From contig CALSCR010003832.1 of NCBI GenBank assembly GCA_943704495.1, positions 1 to 25,502 of the forward strand: a DNA stretch of 25,502 bases. Reading direction: 5' to 3'. Below are positions 9,978 to 20,247 of this stretch, piece after piece. How positions within the stretch are numbered: the stretch's first letter is position 1; every line of letters starts with the position of its first letter. The notes under the pieces are model-generated. The model searched no databases and had not been told where the DNA came from. It saw only the letters and a program-made list of their open reading frames with translations. Source of the DNA: Pigoraptor chileana (taxonomy: Eukaryota; Opisthokonta; Filasterea). Position numbers and translations under genes: made by a program.

Positions 9978-12431
9978 ATGTGTGTGTGTGTGTGTGTGTG
10001 TGCGGTGTGTGTGTGCGGTGTGTATGTCTGTGTGCGTGTGCGTGTGTACATGTGTGTTTATGTGCACGCTCCAATTGTACAGTGTACCGTACACACGGTC
10101 AAACTCACCTCTCCATGAATATCTGTATTCCGATCGATGGCACAGGTGTCATGCGGCGCGCATTCCCAGATATATATGAGGATTCAAAATTATAGACAAG
10201 ATGTCGATTTGGCAACGGAAGGTAAGGACACTCACAGTCGAAGGGCGTCAATGGGACTATCAGATAATACAACAGTATGCACAAAACGTATCAAGAGTCC
10301 AGTCCAGTGCCACTTTGCGTATGTTAGACTGAGATGACAACAACTCTGAATCCATCAACCGACGGACTGGCGTGATTATAATCTACAGGCAGAACGTTTG
10401 GTGTATACGCAACGTACCCGACAGAGCCTCGTTGATTGCACCGCTCTGCATACATTGTAACACAAATTAATCGTGTGTAACATACTGGATCAGTGTGTGG
10501 ATTAGATGGATGCCGTGTACTGTAGTATGTTATGACGACAATGATCTAGACACACATACACGCTGACACATACATACAAATGCCTGGCTCGCACAATGAC
10601 TCATGACAGGTGCACAACAGTCATACCCACCTCGCCAACATATGTAAGGTCACCGAATCGGCTCGAGTACTGAGTGTAGCCGTGGCTCCATTCGCTGTGA
10701 ATTCAAAATGAATGCGAGTGGTGTGTAAGTAAATTGTGTGATAAAGTGTCATGAGAGCATCGGCATAACCGCGCAGTCAGTGCGCATTCGCACCAATGCC
10801 TTTTGACTGCTTTCACAGCTGTCAAAGCGCGTGTGTATCCGCAGTTAGTGCTTGTAGGCTTAATTGAAGTTAAACGTGCAGTGCGCGTGTTTAGCTATAG
10901 TTGGATTGCGTTCGGTCGTCTCGGCTCTCTTCGTCATCAACTGAATGGCGTGTGTGACAGATTCAATCACGTGATGATATGTCCTAATATCCATCAGATT
11001 GCATTTGTCTGACGTGTGCTAATGAGTGCTGCTTGTTAAAGATTAGTGGTGAAAGGGGAGCTATGCAGAGGCGTGGAGGACAGGTGCGGTGAATCCACAC
11101 ATCTGATGTACTCACTGTGCAGCCACATCGTCGGAAACCAATCCGGGGCAGTAATTGCTCTTTACACCGTCAAACCTGCAACATGAAAGCCGACAAGCGG
11201 GTCAGTTAATGGCCACGTGACATGGCAGGCGATTCGGCAACGACATCAGTGGACACACTGATACGGTCGACAGACACTCTCGCTGCCCATTCACCCACCA
11301 TGCGTTGGGGCAGCCTGTCTGAATGCACTTCTTCTTTGTCATGTCGCACACCCATCCCGCATCGGGTGCGGCGGGGTCACTGCAGTCGGCGTCCGTCTTG
11401 CACGACTTTGTGGGGAAGTTAAACACGTGACTGACCATCGTCGAGTCTTTGCCATCGAACGAGAGGAACTCGCCGTTGGTGAGACTGGCGTACAGATTGT
11501 ATGTCTGAAGCGCAGTATCGATTGCGGTGACGTACTCTTTGGCGGTCGGGCGCACGCCGCCTTCCCTGTACATTAGCGTCCAGGTCTTTGGGTTGCCGTT
11601 CGGCAGCTTATACGCCTCGCGGGTCAGGGCGTGGGGAACCAGCGAATGCACGGCGAGGATCGAACCCGTCACCGCATCCACAAACACATTCGCAATCGCG
11701 CGGCCCTCGGCGTGCTTGCCCATTCCAGCCCCAACCCTGACCTTGTATGCAAGACGGTCGGCGCCGCCGTACTTGGCATTGGCGAGCCCCACGCGGAACA
11801 CAACAAGCGTCGTCGACAGGGCCGCCGGTTTTCCGGAATGAAGCTCGGCCATCGACGCAGCCTTGTCCATGGCGTTGTTGACCGCAACACTCTCGCCTAT
11901 CTCCACCTCTGTCGACGGCAGCTCAATGTGGCCAAGGAACAGGCCCGTCGCGGAACGCAGTTCAAATGCGCTTGTCATGTGGATCACGAGCGACGCGCCG
12001 TCGACCGCAAGCCCCTTGTGCTCCTGGCGCAGCACTGCGTGAACAAAACCCAGCTTGTCCGTATTTGCAGACACAAACTTGAGCTCGCCCCGATTCGCTT
12101 CCGTGATGCCGAAAGCTTCGCCATACTTGGACGACACAAAGCGGTCGATTGCCTCCTCCATAGACTCTGCGGCGCGCGCACCCAGGCGGCGGTCGTCGTG
12201 GGGGATGGAGACGGCGGTTGCGCCCCCGGAACCCGCGTGATAGGCAACCGCCATGGCCGCCGCATTGGTCCCGCTGAGCTCGGTGTGGCGGGCGCGAATG
12301 CCGTGGATGGCACGCGCGGCACGTGAGGTGTCCGCAACGACGGCGGCAACAAAGAGGGAGGCGACAAGGAGGGCTGCAATGTGCGCAGTGCGCGAGGCAC
12401 TGGCAGGCACACGGCCGCCGTGGCGTGTCAT
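7761..12431 (-). CDS. Secreted M4 (thermolysin-like) metallopeptidase with FN3 domain, 731 aa
   Basis: Eight exons read on the minus strand: 12431-11299, 11175-11116, 10694-10631, 10445-10418, 10122-10109, 9688-9444, 8968-8533 and 7976-7761; all phases agree and the total is 2,196 nt. Domains in order are a signal peptide (hydrophobic 17-33), an FTP/PepSY propeptide (about 75-260), a short Cys-rich insert (SCKTDADCSDP...KKCIQTGC), the peptidase, and an FN3 domain (about 632-731). Active-site residues are all present: HEWSH (398-402), Tyr416, the third zinc ligand Glu425 in SGAINEALSD, and Asp514/His519 in DMFGVHSNSG, corresponding to thermolysin Tyr157, Glu166, Asp226 and His231. It is expected to be a secreted zyme activated by propeptide cleavage and able to degrade proteins outside the cell or in a vacuole. 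The ATG is the first in frame and directly precedes the signal sequence. Confidence 0.92.
8199..8249 (+). repeat. Dispersed intron element, copy A
   Basis: It reads TTGAGTCCATGGGCACAGCG, a short duplication of AGCGC, then CCTAAGACACTGACTTTGAATC. It sits in the last metallopeptidase intron, antisense to that gene, and is flanked by CT-rich sequence on both sides (8178-8198 and 8261-8300). Confidence 0.85.
8269..8300. repeat. (CT)n microsatellite
   Basis: Perfect CT run in the last metallopeptidase intron. It lies just downstream of dispersed element copy A and is part of the CT-rich border seen around most copies of that element. Confidence 0.9.
9020..9067 (-). repeat. Dispersed intron element, copy B
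   Basis: On the minus strand it reads TGTGGAGTCCATTGGCACAG, then CGCCCAAGACACTGACGTGAATCCC. It lies in the metallopeptidase intron 9443-8969 in sense orientation. Both sides carry the 12-mer GRCGATTAGAGA (9002-9013 and 9070-9081, plus strand), which could be a target-site duplication or a remnant of a tandem copy. Confidence 0.85.
9908..10075. repeat. Long compound (GT)n microsatellite
   Basis: About 70 bp of pure GT, an ACATG interruption, about 20 bp more GT, then GT mixed with GCG, TAT and TCT units. It fills much of the metallopeptidase intron just downstream of the 14-nt micro-exon. On the coding strand it is a (CA)n run. Confidence 0.9.
10109..10122 (-). other. 14-nt micro-exon of the metallopeptidase
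   Basis: The exon is ATATTCATGGAGAG, flanked by an AATACAG acceptor and a GTGAGT donor. With one G from the previous exon it encodes Asp-Ile-His-Gly-Glu, completing the family motif NEALSDIHGE just after the third zinc ligand. Skipping it removes 14 nt and shifts the frame. Confidence 0.85.
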
Positions 12432-12609
12432 CTTGTCCGAACAGTACCGGCAAAGCGATCGCGAGAGACTCTGCTTGGAATACGAACCGAAGCTTAAACT
12501 ATCCGTCAAAACGGCAAATACTATTCCTTTGGCTTTTAAACTGGGATGAATTGTGCAATCTACGTGATGGTGCAGTGGGGGTGTGGTCGGTTCATGGTGC
12601 AATTGTGCG

Positions 12610-12612
<3 letters not shown>

Positions 12613-12659
<47 letters not shown>
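12613..12659. repeat. (AC)n microsatellite upstream of the metallopeptidase
   Basis: Perfect AC run of 47 bp located 182 bp upstream of the metallopeptidase ATG, in its promoter or 5' leader. Confidence 0.95.
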
Positions 12660-12661
<2 letters not shown>

Positions 12662-13182
12662 GTGGCACAATGGACAGAATAGGGCCGTATTCGGACCCGG
12701 CGAAATAAAAAATAATAATACAAAAATTAAATTATCCGCCATACATTATTCATACTTAAGAGAAACTGCGCCGTGATCGCGAATGAATGGAATTGGGCAT
12801 GTTGTCATGTCAACGGTCTAACCCCCACCACAGCCTCCACTTCCCTTTTATGGGTGGGTGACAGCCCCCGCCAAAACACAGTGAAAGGTGTGTGTTACTC
12901 ACCCTGTTACTGCATCTGAATCCCCACTTGCTGAGCCATCCGCCCAGTCCATCGTTTGTGAGTGCCGGGTAGTTCCACACACATCAATGCCGGGCATCGC
13001 ACAGTTCTCAACCAGCAATGACAGCCTCACATGACTCCTCAGTACGTGCCAGACAGGTGGCCGTAAGAGAGCCGAGAGTGCCTCGGTCGAGCCTGGCGGC
13101 CGGTCAAGTTAGTGCGGCTGCTAGTGCGCCAATCTGGGGTGGATTAGTCCTCGCTGCTGCAACTCCACCAACTTGAACAGAT

Positions 13183-13377
13183 TCGGCACAACCGGTGATA
13201 TACGGATGCCGGCGCCTCTTGACCACAACACGGCTATGGACGTCACGGCCCGCGTTCAGTCGACGGATATGGTCGTGACACCGACGGAGACAGACTGCGG
13301 CAACAACGGCTCGATGCATATGCCATCATTATCCTTCAGTTCATTCTGCCCAGTCGGTATTTGCGGGCCGCACCTCA
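13183..13377 (+). CDS. Possible coding exon, unrecognised
   Basis: From an AACAG acceptor-like site the frame reads FGTTGDIRMPAPLDHNTAMD and continues VTARVQSTDMVVTPTETDC for about 60 codons with C/G-rich third positions, unlike the surrounding sequence. No start, partner exon or known domain was found, and the opposite strand is also open here. It may be an orphan exon, a decayed gene or chance. Confidence 0.18.
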
Positions 13378-14211
13378 ATTTTCCTAAAATATGTCAGTAA
13401 TAGTAACTGCACGGTGAGCCAGCAGTGTAGGGGGAAGATATGTATGACGATTGACTTATCGCCGCCCTCGTGCCGGGGCCGTGGAATGTGAGGAATTCTG
13501 ATTGTTTGCCAAAAAGCCGCTGGCAAGACTGGCGCCGCGAGTGCACAGAATGGCATCAGACCAACCGACTGATGGTGAGGGAATCGCTTTGTGCAGGGGC
13601 ACTCCCGTGAATTCCCCTGGCTTTGTTGAATGTCGTTCTCACGCACAGAATAACCCAATTGTGGCAAGAGTGCGGGTTCCATCGGCCCATGCCGAAATGG
13701 CGTCGTCTAAATTCAACTTCCGTTGATGACCGCCGATTCCGGTGTGCACGCGTGCGCACACATCTGAATGCACAGCAGATGCACAGTTATGATACTGCAG
13801 TGATACATTATCAGCCTTCATTAGATACTCTTTGCCATTGGAGGAAGCGCTGTTTTGTTGCTTCACTGTTTGGGGTCTGCGCAATCAAGTTTTGTGCTTA
13901 ATCTCAGACTTGATAGCTCTGTATGAGACACTGAGCACGCCATCATATCTGAGCATTTGTTGAGTTGGAGCAACGAGTGTGAGACCTTTCCGCATAATAG
14001 TAAGTTCTTGACGGAGAACCGCACAACTGGCGCACCGCAGGCAGCGGATGACTGATGCCAGGCAGCCGTAAAGGGCCGCATTCTCTGTCAGTGACGGCAT
14101 CAGGCAAAACAACATATTCTCCGTCCAGTGCATTGATAAGATTAGAAAGGCCAAAAGTGAGTACACTGCCTTACACGCCTGAGTCTATCCGTGTCATCAG
14201 ATTCCTGCGCA

Positions 14212-16026
14212 ATGGCTGGTGCGGTCAATGAGCAGTCCAATGGCAGCCACACGACCGCCCCAATGCCCAATACCACGGCCAGAGGGACGTCGCCGGAGGA
14301 TACGCACACGCACAATGCATCCGACACACATGGCACTCGCGTGGGCAAGCCGGTCGTGGGCAATGCGACCCGCCGCAAATTCCGCCACTTTGTGACGCGT
14401 CTCTTTCACACGGCGTATATATTCAAGAACCCGATTGACGTGGAGGTTGTCTATCACTGGCTGTATGTGCAGAAGCCACCGCCGCCCATCGACACATCCG
14501 CTGTAACTTGTGTCGAAGGCTGTGCAGATGCCACAGGCATCAGCGGCAACGCACAGGAGCGTCGTGCCTCAGAATCAACACTGCATGGACGCTCTCAGTC
14601 CACTCCAACCGGTGCGGTGCCGCAGCCTCAACAAATCCCCGCAGTCGGCGACGCAACAACATCCTCGCTCGACAAGGGCGTCCCCAGTGACTCTGCTGAA
14701 GAATCGCACGGTACATGTCGTACAAGTTGCGAAAATTTGTCCAGAAAGTCGTACCGTCGTGCCGAGAGGGCGTCGAAAGACTGTCTTTTCGAGGATGGTC
14801 ACGAGCCGGGGGTGTGCCTGCCGACCCCGGATGCATGCCTGCGACGCACAGATGCAGCGCCGCCGAGCGTCCCTTGTGGCGCTGGGGGCGCTGTCGGACG
14901 ACGTGGGGAGGAGAATGCCTGCGCACGTGACGGCGGCTGCGCACCGGAACTATGCCTCTCTGAGGAGCACTCGGATGCAGCGTCTGCGACCGCCGGAAGC
15001 ACAAATGCACCGCAACCGACCCCCGCGCCATGCAGTGATGAAGGTAATCTCCGCCCGAAGCGCAGGCATCATCGGCGCAGGTGCGCGTGCATTGCGCCTG
15101 CCCAGGAAGACGACAGTGGCGACGCCAACGTGGCTGGTGTTGGCGGGGGGCCTAGATCGGATGATGCCACGGATTCCCTTCCGGGGCCCGTCCCCCCGCC
15201 CCCGCACGCACGCTCAGACCGGCGTCGTCGTGCACAGTTGGAGCGCGAGTGGCTGCAGATGCGATGGATACCAAAACGACCCTCCAAAATAGTGCTTGTG
15301 GATGCGCGCCGTGAGGAAGAGTTTTGCTGCAGCCACATTGAGGGCGCCATCAACATACGCTATGACAAGCGATGGGTGGCGTGGCGGGCGATCACGCGCC
15401 CCTTCCACGGTCAGCGTCCGGGGGAGGTGGCTGCAGATGACGCCATCGAAAAGCTCGACAGGGACGCGACGATTATTGTGTACTGCGGGCTTGGATTCCG
15501 ATCGGCAATGCTCGCGCGCCGCATAATGGCCCACGGGTTTGCGCGGGTGCACGTGATGCGCGGGGCGCTGTACAAGTGGGCGAGTCTGGGGCTGCCCATG
15601 CGGGACGGGAATGGCCGCCCCTCCAATAAGGTCGGTGGCATTTGGCGATGTGTGCATGTGGGGGCCGCATGCGGTGGGGTGTGAATGTGTTGCCTGAAGA
15701 TGGCGCTGATGATGCATGCCGTCGCCGTCTGGTGACGTGTATGCGTTAGTATTCATCGTTCGCGACGCAGTTTGAAAAAGCCGTTGTTCTCTTGAAGGGC
15801 TGACACTCCATTTTCCGTCAATGGCATCACGTGTCCGTGCACTGGCCGCTGCCAACGCCACGTGCAGGTGATTGCCGACAATTACCTCGCCACATTTGCT
15901 CTCAACTGGGAGGTTGTTGTGAAGGATGCGCCCGCAACGCCCGTCGACAAGACCTCTGCTTCGGACGAGGCACGGCAATGTCGCGCCGAGGGCGGCACAT
16001 ATGAAACCGGACGATCCTGCGAATAA
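14212..16026 (+). CDS. Rhodanese-domain protein, 525 aa
   Basis: Two exons, 14212-15630 and 15868-16026, join in phase 0. The C-terminal half is a single rhodanese domain (about 359-460): KIVLVDARREEEF, SHIEGAINIRYD, and the active-site loop YCGLGFRSAM with catalytic Cys425, then GALYKWASLGLPM. Single-domain rhodaneses move sulfane sulfur between acceptors; the intact CxxGxRS loop suggests activity. A helix-like segment KNPIDVEVVYHWLY (from about residue 77), which resembles the start of a rhodanese fold, is separated from the core by about 265 residues rich in Ser, Thr, Pro and Cys and probably disordered. The donor GTCGGT is atypical at +3, but exon 2 continues the family-like sequence (RPSNKVIADNYLATFALNW) and ends in TAA. 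That TAA lies inside AATAAA. The ATG at 14212 is the first in frame; a 5'-UTR intron may precede it. Confidence 0.85.
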
Positions 16027-16371
16027 ATGAGAAGCATTACCGTCACCCCACCCGCTAAAGCTAAATCCACGTGCCATTTCACGTGCCTGCCATGCCACAC
16101 TGTGCAGATCAGCATACTCGCCCAGTGGCGCACGTGTGAGTTTGGGATTACAATTGCCCAATGACGCAGATAACGCGATTTTTTGATTGCAAGTTAACCT
16201 TATGTACAACAGCGGAGAGCCGCAAACGGATGAAAACGCACGCGCATGACGTCATGCTCCTTTACTCCACGACCATCATGCCACACACAATATCGCATGG
16301 ACATATGTCGTATCACTGGTGTAGGGAAAAAGAAATCCGCACGCACATCCTAAACACACACACAAGATGCA
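16027..16371. other. Convergent intergenic region, rhodanese and coiled-coil genes
   Basis: About 345 bp between two facing stop codons. It holds three CACGTG hexamers (about 16068, 16080 and 16130) and both 3' UTRs. AATAAA at 16022-16027 overlaps the rhodanese stop and is a possible polyadenylation signal. No other feature was seen. Confidence 0.6.
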
Positions 16372-19300
16372 TTACCGCACAAGACTTGTTGGCACAAAGA
16401 CCACTGCCAGTGCTCGGATGAGCCAGAACCACAGCCGTCGCAAGCTACGGAGGACGATGATGAGGCGTCGCAGGAAGGGTCCGTACGATGAGAGCGGTCG
16501 CCCCGGCACACCAGTGGCACGTGCGCGGCGCAGGGCGGAGGCTGGTGGCGCCATCGATCCGCTCTTGCGCCGGCCAATTACGGGACTGTCAAATGATGGT
16601 GAGGGCTGGTGGGGAGACCGCCTCCGTGGCGTCTGGTGGGTTGGTGTGGTGGGTACATGAGAACAATATTTGGCGGCGGACAATCGGGTTCAGGTGCGTG
16701 GGAAGCAAACAAATAACATGCTGGACAAGAGTTGTGACATTTTACATAAGATGTAGTGTGTGCGCCTACACAACCCCGATAGATTGGACGCAGGACGAGA
16801 GTGCGCCAGCATACCAAATAAAGAGATGGAGTTACCTTTGGAGGCGGCTTGGGGGCGTCAATGGATAGTTCGCGCAGCTCATCGCCGCTGGATCCACTGT
16901 TTCAAGTGACGTCACGATGCAAAAAGAGAAGCAGCGTGCGTCAGACTTGGTGACGAGTGTTATGGCACTATGAATTTCCAAACACTCGGGATTTTCACAC
17001 GCGATAGTACAAACACAAGGAGCCACAAGACCACCGAAACAACATGAATGCAAGACATTCAAAAGCGCGTCGCAAGATATCTACAGTCATTTCACAGTCA
17101 CTTCAGTCATTTCCTCATACTCTGTACTTCGCATCACACCCACCCCGAGTGGCCGCAGTACGGCGAGTACGTATCAAAGCACACGAGCGCCGCCGGGTCC
17201 GCGTGGAAGAGCGAGGGCTCGGCATCGGACGCGAATGGATTCGCCGCGCACAGTGCACAACCAGTCACGTGCCCGGCGTAGCCCTCGTATCCATGCCGAC
17301 TGGCAGCAGTCCCGTGAGCCCGCACCGAAAGCATCCGGGGGGTACGCGCTGCCTGATCGTCAATCGCACTCTGCCGGCCACTGTGTCACGGGCCGTGCGG
17401 AAAGCAAACCGAATCAATTATGCGGGTGTGGCATCAGAGGGGAGTCGAATTCAGGAGTGGTCACGTGTGCATCCCTGGTCTGAGGAGTGCCCATGATCTC
17501 CACATGACAGCGATGGAGAGAGATGCGGGGGGTGTCGCAAACCGTGCTTTCATAATCACAATAAGCTCCCCTCAGACTTTGGTTTACTTCCACGTGGCAC
17601 GCTATCCATAAATACACACACGATCAAGCAAATCGCACAATATCTGCAAACAAAATAGAAATGCGACTCACTGCTGCCTCCTCTGCACGTGACGCAGGTC
17701 TGCTTCCAGCTGTTCACACTGGTCGCGCGATTCCTGCATGCACAACGAGAGTGCGGGGCTTAATCCACAAAATATGCACAGAAGTAGTCACCAACAATTC
17801 TTAAATTCACTGTTGGTCAAAGAAGGCTACTCCCAATTAGAGCTGTCGGATTCAAGTCAGTGTTTTAAGGCGCCTTATCGATGGACCCGCAAGCCGGCAG
17901 GGAGAGAGCTTGGGGATGGAGGGAGAGAATGGGTCTGTGCGTCGTCTGTGTGTGTACCTGCAGCTGGCCCTTGCACCGACCGAGCTCTTTTCGCACGGTT
18001 GTGTATGCACTCTCCACGCTCGACAGGCGCCGTTCCGCCTCGACTTTTGCGGCGAGAAGACCAAAAAGAGTGTTTTCCTGTAATGACGACAACGAAATAC
18101 CACGGAAACGCACACGAGGCAACCATGCCATTAACAAGAGTGAATACACCTAATGTCACACACGCACACATGTACATGCACGAAACTGCATGGAGTTGAA
18201 AGTAGCAAACGACTGGACCAAACACAACAAGGGCAGAGTGCTGAAATGCATTGTGGATCTGTCAATGTCCTTCGGCAGCTAGAAGGAGGAATCAAGACAA
18301 AGACGCAACACAAAACAACGAGGGCCGCCCACAACAGGCTGCAACACAAAACAGCGAGAGACACCCACGACAAGCTGCACCCGAATATGCTCGTTTACAG
18401 CGTCCGCTGCATATGGGGCTGTGTCGGTTCCAAGGGATATACCAATGGAAAATTATAAGTGGAGCGTCTGTGCTGCACAGGCGTCATCCAGCAACCTCGA
18501 CACAGGTCTCCACACACAAAAATACGCACTAACATCCATCAACGGCTATTCTCTCGGGGATGTGTCGGTGTCTGTCATACGCAAGGAAAAGGACCTGAAT
18601 CAAGACTGCGACTGAAGGGTGCACTGTGTGACGACAGACGCAACATCGGAATGTCACCGCCACAAATATCACATTCCAATCCCACTATGGCTGGTGCATG
18701 CTCAGTCCACTATGGTGCATGCTGTACATCACACGCCCACGCACCCGTCGCGCTGTTTCCCAGCCGCAGAGTGACCGCAGGGCACATACGCCATTCGGCC
18801 TCCCTAAAGAGCTGAACCCGTCTGGCGCATTCGCCCTCAATAAAAACGAGGCGTTGCTGCAGTGAAAAAGTGTGGGTGTGTTATCATCACGGCACAGCCA
18901 CATCGACCACTCACAAATACACACAATACACACACGGCAATGCTTACACACACACAATACACACACACGACACCCACCCGCTCGCTGGCGATGACATGAT
19001 CAAGAGCAGACAGCGCATCCAGCTCGAACGTATTCTGCAGGTAAACACGCAGCGAACATCTTGAGCCATGAAGAAGTGCACACACACACAAACACAAAAA
19101 TTACGGAGCATGTTCGGAGTCCATACATACGCTTGTTTGCCAGCACTCCAACACCATTTCCTCTGCATCAACCCCCACAGACCTGCCGCATGCACATGAG
19201 GTGCTGCAGGTGAGAGGCGGTCCTCTCCACCTCAGCCTCGCCCTCGCGCACGAACGAAGCGAGCACTGCACCAAGTTGGGCAACACGTCCCTCATATGCA

Positions 19301-19594
19301 TCGATCTCGTCTGTGCATAGGCGCGCGCGGCTCTGCGCATACCTGCATGGCGTATGTAAACAAATTAACGGTGTATGCAGAAATAAACGGTGATCAGTCT
19401 CTTTCTCAGTGCGCAATAAACAGGCAATGTGCACGTGACGCAGTGGGCGGATTTGGCTCTCCTTCAGTTCCAATGAAGGCATAGCCAGAGACGACACAAC
19501 CGGCATGACCACACACATGGACTCACCGCAATGCTTCTTCAAGAAGAACCTCCCTATCGACTTGGGAGACACATTCAATCGAAATCTGATCCAT
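16372..19594 (-). CDS. Coiled-coil protein with hydrophobic C-terminal tail
   Basis: Nine exons are visible on the minus strand: 19594-19527, 19342-19183, 19034-18978, 18856-18790, 18077-17958, 17733-17672, 17299-17144, 16896-16836 and 16632-16372. All junctions agree in phase except between 18790 and 18077, where at least one exon (length 3n+2) is missing from the model. The N-terminal two thirds are helical and heptad-like, e.g. VAQLGAVLASFVREGEAEVE and LLAAKVEAERRLSSVESAY. Then comes a stretch with Cys and His pairs (HVTGCALC, CFDTYSPYCGH), a basic Ser/Pro linker and a final LWFWLIRALAVVFVPTSLVR that looks like a tail anchor. Tail-anchored coiled-coil proteins often tether Golgi, ER or nuclear membranes, but I do not recognise the family. 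The 5' end uses the first ATG, and its promoter is shared with the PH-GLTP gene. Confidence 0.65.
17848..17888 (-). repeat. Dispersed intron element, copy D (divergent)
   Basis: On the minus strand it reads GGGTCCATCGATAAGGCGCC, then TTAAAACACTGACTTGAATCC, so the start and tail match while the middle differs. It lies in the coiled-coil gene's intron 17957-17734 in sense orientation. CT-rich sequence borders it, and CTCTAATTGGG follows, resembling the CTCTAATCG beside copy B. Confidence 0.75.
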
Positions 19595-20247
19595 GATGCT
19601 ACATTACAACGTGGAAATACTGCCGAATGATTGCAGCTGAATACCACCACACGAGGGAGCAATCGCAATGCTCGTGCTGCGATACCGGCGTGCGCTGGCC
19701 TTTTGAGACGTCGGAAATGAGAAGCACAGATGCTCCATCCTTCGATGCTTCTGTTTGTTGTTGATGATGCACAACCCGTTTTTGTCAGCGGGCCGGCCGT
19801 GCATCATTGAAAAAACGATTGCGACAGCACCGCGCTCTCGCAAATATTTGAGCGCTTCCTATTGGCCCATCCTAATCCGAAATCAGCCAATAGAAAATGA
19901 CAGCGCAATTTCGGTAAAATCTGATATGATGTCATTTAAGTGATGGCATCACTAACTACAGTCACGTGATACGACAACGGGCCTGCCTGTCAATCAAGCA
20001 ATAATTGGTGTGGTCATGTAGATGCAGATGGGCACACTCTAACCACAAAATAGAAGTACAACGGAAGTATTTCTCCAAAGGCTTTTTGTATGTACATGTG
20101 AATAATGTTGTAACATTAAGTGTACTATGTTGGTTGTGCCTACATCTAAAGGATTCGCAAAACGGCCGGCTGTGGGGCACGTATGATGTGCGGCCGCCAC
20201 GACAATCAGCTGTATACTGTTAACAAGCAGTAAGGCTCGCAGTGCAC
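19595..20247. promoter_or_regulatory. Divergent promoter, coiled-coil and PH-GLTP genes
   Basis: The two ATGs point away from each other across 653 bp. Within about 120 bp lie an inverted CCAAT box (CTATTGG, about 19858), a forward CCAAT box (AGCCAAT, about 19885), a CRE-like TGATGTCA (about 19927) and a TCACGTGA palindrome (19962-19969). Opposed CCAAT boxes are a hallmark of NF-Y-driven bidirectional promoters in animals and fungi. That both genes share control is an inference from layout. Confidence 0.55.

Larger units (their letters stand above)
12432..14211. other. 1.8-kb divergent intergenic region
   Basis: It separates the metallopeptidase ATG (minus) from the rhodanese-gene ATG (plus) and must contain both promoters. 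Apart from the (AC)n run I see no clear element, TATA box or repeat. A GTGAGT at about 14158 and a CAG shortly before the rhodanese ATG could bound a 5'-UTR intron. The stretch 13180-13380 is the only part with coding-like composition and is listed separately. Confidence 0.5.

Noticed and set aside
9746-10195. ORFs of pure Cys-Val or His-Thr repeats around the GT microsatellite
   Set aside because: They are direct translations of (GT)n/(AC)n inside an intron of the metallopeptidase gene.
16367-16660. Plus-strand Arg-rich ORF
   Set aside because: It is the antisense of the last exon of the coiled-coil gene, whose minus-strand frame has splice-site support and continues the upstream exons in phase.
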